A stretch of DNA of 16,799 nucleotides from CAZHBA01 sp964530225 (GTDB lineage: Bacteria; Pseudomonadota; Alphaproteobacteria; UBA6615). The notes under the pieces were generated by a model. It did not search any database. It saw nothing but the letters and a program-made list of their open reading frames with translations, and was not told the DNA's origin. Position numbers and translations under genes: made by a program. Location: contig CAZHBA010000105.1 in the NCBI GenBank assembly GCA_964530225.1, positions 1 to 16,799 on the forward strand. The letters run 5' to 3'. Shown piece by piece: positions 14,907 to 16,799 of the stretch. Position 1 is the stretch's first letter. Each line of letters starts with the position of its first letter.

Positions 14907-15815
14907 ATGGCGAGACAAGACATCGATTTTATGAGCGACGGCCTCAAGCTTAAGGGTCACTTCTACACCCCCGACACCGGCGATGGCCCGTTTCCCACGA
15001 TCGTCATGGGTGGCGGCTGGTGTTACGTGAAAGAACTAATCCAACCGGAATACGCGCAATACTTCGTCGATGCGGGAATCGCAGCGCTGACGTTCGACTA
15101 CCGCAACTTCGGCGAAAGCGAGGGTGAACCGCGCCAGCATCTCAGTCCCTGGGACCAGATTTTCGACATCGTTAACGGCATCACTTTTTGCACAACCCGT
15201 GACGATGTCGACGCCTCGCGTATCGGCATCTGGGGCATCAGCTACGCCGGCGGGCACGTGTTCCCAGTTGCCGCCATGGACCGGCGTGTACACACTCTCA
15301 TCTCGGTCGTGCCGCTAATCGACGGCTGGTACACGCAACTCAGAGCCAACTCCAACGTTTCCCTGCGCAATCAGTGGGCGCATATCGAAAACGACCGCGT
15401 CGAGCGCTACAACTCGGGAACAGACGGCACGATCGCCCATTCGGCACACCCGCACGACAAACCGTCGGCCTGGCCATCGCCCGAAACGTGGCCGATATTC
15501 AAGAAGTTCAAGGACACAGTTGCGCCCAACCATGAGCACTGGACCACCGTGCGCAGCGTCGAACTAGCTATGATGTACGATGTCCGCCCCTTTATGGCCC
15601 GCATTATACATCAACCGGTGCTCATGGTGACGTCATGGTACGACGACATCACTATGACCGAGCTTGAAGTGCCGGCCTTCAACACCATTCCGAGCCCAAA
15701 AAAGAAACTGGTACAAGTCGGCGGTGACGCCTCGCACATGTCCTTGTACGACAACCCGGATCATCTCGACATCGTCGGTAAGGCCTGCGCCGATTTCGCC
15801 AAGAAATATCTGTAG
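14907..15815 (+). CDS. Alpha/beta hydrolase
   Basis: A 302-aa serine hydrolase without a signal peptide, probably cytosolic. The fold's order is visible: the opening strands FMSDGLKLKGHFYTP, the oxyanion-side segment PFPTIVMGGGW (28-38), then LTFDYRNFGESEGEPRQ (61-77) as in dipeptidyl-peptidase-like and FrsA-like hydrolases. The nucleophile elbow GIWGISYAGG has S112 in GxSxG. The acid is D246 or D247 in VTSWYDD, and the base is H277 in GDASHMSLYDN. The middle stretch (about 140-230) forms the variable lid. It is divergent from the ring-opening amidohydrolase gene, so shared regulation is plausible. It could cleave an ester, an amide or a C-C bond in a downstream product; that role is inference, and general esterase activity is equally possible. 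Confidence 0.88.
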   Translation: MARQDIDFMSDGLKLKGHFYTPDTGDGPFPTIVMGGGWCYVKELIQPEYAQYFVDAGIAALTFDYRNFGESEGEPRQHLSPWDQIFDIVNGITFCTTRDDVDASRIGIWGISYAGGHVFPVAAMDRRVHTLISVVPLIDGWYTQLRANSNVSLRNQWAHIENDRVERYNSGTDGTIAHSAHPHDKPSAWPSPETWPIFKKFKDTVAPNHEHWTTVRSVELAMMYDVRPFMARIIHQPVLMVTSWYDDITMTELEVPAFNTIPSPKKKLVQVGGDASHMSLYDNPDHLDIVGKACADFAKKYL

Positions 15816-15962
15816 ATAAGAGAACGGCCCGGTTACGGCCGACCCCGGCTTGTTTGCAGCAGAATCTACATTTTCGGTAAGCGCAGGTTATATTGCCGGC
15901 GTGGCTGTTCGCTGACCGCACAGCGACACTCGATTAGTCGCGAACCAAAGCCGAGATTTGCC

Positions 15963-16799
15963 ATGACCGAAAACGCACGCGAAACCATGCCCGAGGTTGG
16001 CGGAATGCTTCACCTCGATCATATTAACTTTCAGGTACCCGAGCACGATTTAGTGACGGTTTTCTTCATCAATGGTCTCGGTTTGACGCGCGATCCGTTT
16101 CGCCGCGCGGACGAAACCAATATAGGGATAAATGTTGGACTGCAGCAGTTTCACCTGCCGCGGCGCGGCACGACACCGCCGTTTCCCGGTGTTATTGGCT
16201 TGATCGTTCCGGACCTAGAAACTATTGGCACTCGCCTTGATCGCCTCAGCCGGCTCGGTAAATTCGAGGGCACGGTCTACACGGCCAAGTTCGGCAATAA
16301 CGTAGCAGAAATTACCAGCCCGTTCGGCGTCCGCCTACGCCTGCATACCACTGGGTCGGTACCCTTTTTACGGCCGCTGGGGATCGCCTATGTCGACATC
16401 TTCGTGCCGCCTGGCATTGCTGCTGCCGTTGCCGATTTCTACCGCAAGATTTTCCGCGCCATAACCCGGGTCGAGGCCGTCGACGGTGCGACCACGGCCA
16501 TTATCAGCGCTGGCCCCTTCCAGACGATACGGTTTATCGAGCGCGAACTCGACAACCACGACACGCACAGTTTCCATCTGTCCTACCATGTTACGCACTA
16601 CAACGAGGCGCGCGATAGGATCGCGGCGAGCGGCACACTGAAGGGCGAAGGACGGGGCCAGGTGTTTTTCTTCGACCGAATCTTCGACCCCGATAACGGC
16701 GCAACGGTGTTTCCTCTCGAAAACGAAGTGCGCAGCGTCTACCAACGGGATTTCATGCGGCCGCTAGTCAATCGCTGGCCGATTACCGATGAGCCGTTT
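15963..16799 (+). CDS. Two-module VOC (glyoxalase/extradiol dioxygenase fold) protein, 3' partial
   Basis: The frame from ATG 15963 is open for 279 codons to the right edge with no stop, so the protein continues outside. Two vicinal-oxygen-chelate modules are visible: residues ~15-125 (MLHLDHINFQVPE ... EITSPFGVRLRLH) and ~130-260 (GIAYVDIFVPPG ... FDPDNGATVFPLENE). In the first module H20 is at the usual first metal-ligand position. The Glu normally found near the end (the LELH-type motif) is Arg-Leu-Arg-Leu-His here, so that module may not bind metal. The second module has Y in place of the first His. Catalysis is therefore uncertain; binding or structural roles are possible. The start is approximate: no clear Shine-Dalgarno precedes it, and Met9 or Met15 would also fit. 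It lies 147 nt after the alpha/beta hydrolase gene on the same strand. Confidence 0.82.
   Translation, partial: MTENARETMPEVGGMLHLDHINFQVPEHDLVTVFFINGLGLTRDPFRRADETNIGINVGLQQFHLPRRGTTPPFPGVIGLIVPDLETIGTRLDRLSRLGKFEGTVYTAKFGNNVAEITSPFGVRLRLHTTGSVPFLRPLGIAYVDIFVPPGIAAAVADFYRKIFRAITRVEAVDGATTAIISAGPFQTIRFIERELDNHDTHSFHLSYHVTHYNEARDRIAASGTLKGEGRGQVFFFDRIFDPDNGATVFPLENEVRSVYQRDFMRPLVNRWPITDEPF

Overview
The window looks like chromosomal DNA of an uncultured, GC-rich alphaproteobacterium, probably of the Rhodospirillales type. The clue is the left-edge SecA: its sequence style, and its C-terminal CxC-x8-CH zinc tail preceded by a DPNDPSTWGKVSRNA-like linker, match alphaproteobacterial SecA as I recall it. 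This is recognition by eye, not a search. No tRNA, rRNA, CRISPR array, integrase or insertion sequence was seen.

Layout, left to right. (1) 2-2179 (+): secA without its first ~190 residues, cut by the window edge. (2) 2214-3105 (+): a decayed flavin-dependent luciferase-like monooxygenase with an internal deletion, a frameshift and two in-frame TAG stops. (3) 3136-5376 (-): a xanthine-oxidase-family molybdenum hydroxylase large subunit without its FAD and 2Fe-2S partner genes, and with a good sigma70-like promoter. (4) 5693-8033 (+): a tight pair, acyl-CoA dehydrogenase and class III (CaiB/BaiF) CoA-transferase, ending in a probable intrinsic terminator. (5) 8144-9049 (+): a lone MalG-type ABC sugar-transporter permease. 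(6) 14700-9189 (-), read right to left: a ring-opening amidohydrolase of the cyanuric acid hydrolase/barbiturase family, a DMSO-reductase-superfamily molybdopterin enzyme, and an aldehyde:ferredoxin oxidoreductase (AOR) family tungsto/molybdoenzyme, with ~90-nt gaps. (7) 14907-15815 (+): an alpha/beta hydrolase, divergent from block 6 across a 206-nt region with inverted repeats. (8) 15963-16799 (+): a two-module VOC (glyoxalase/dioxygenase fold) protein cut by the right edge.

The window is a catabolic, redox-rich accessory region beside the housekeeping secA. Block 4 reads as CoA activation by transfer followed by alpha,beta-dehydrogenation of an organic acid. Block 6 is the most unusual part. 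It combines a cyclic-imide/amide ring-opening enzyme with two pterin-cofactor redox enzymes of different superfamilies, which suggests redox conversion of an N-heterocycle (or of its ring-opened product) coupled to hydrolytic ring cleavage. The flanking hydrolase and VOC protein could process the products. The substrate cannot be read from sequence, and the pathway is inference. Three different pterin-metalloenzyme superfamilies (xanthine oxidase, AOR, DMSO reductase) occur within about 10.4 kb, each without the electron-transfer subunits that often accompany it.
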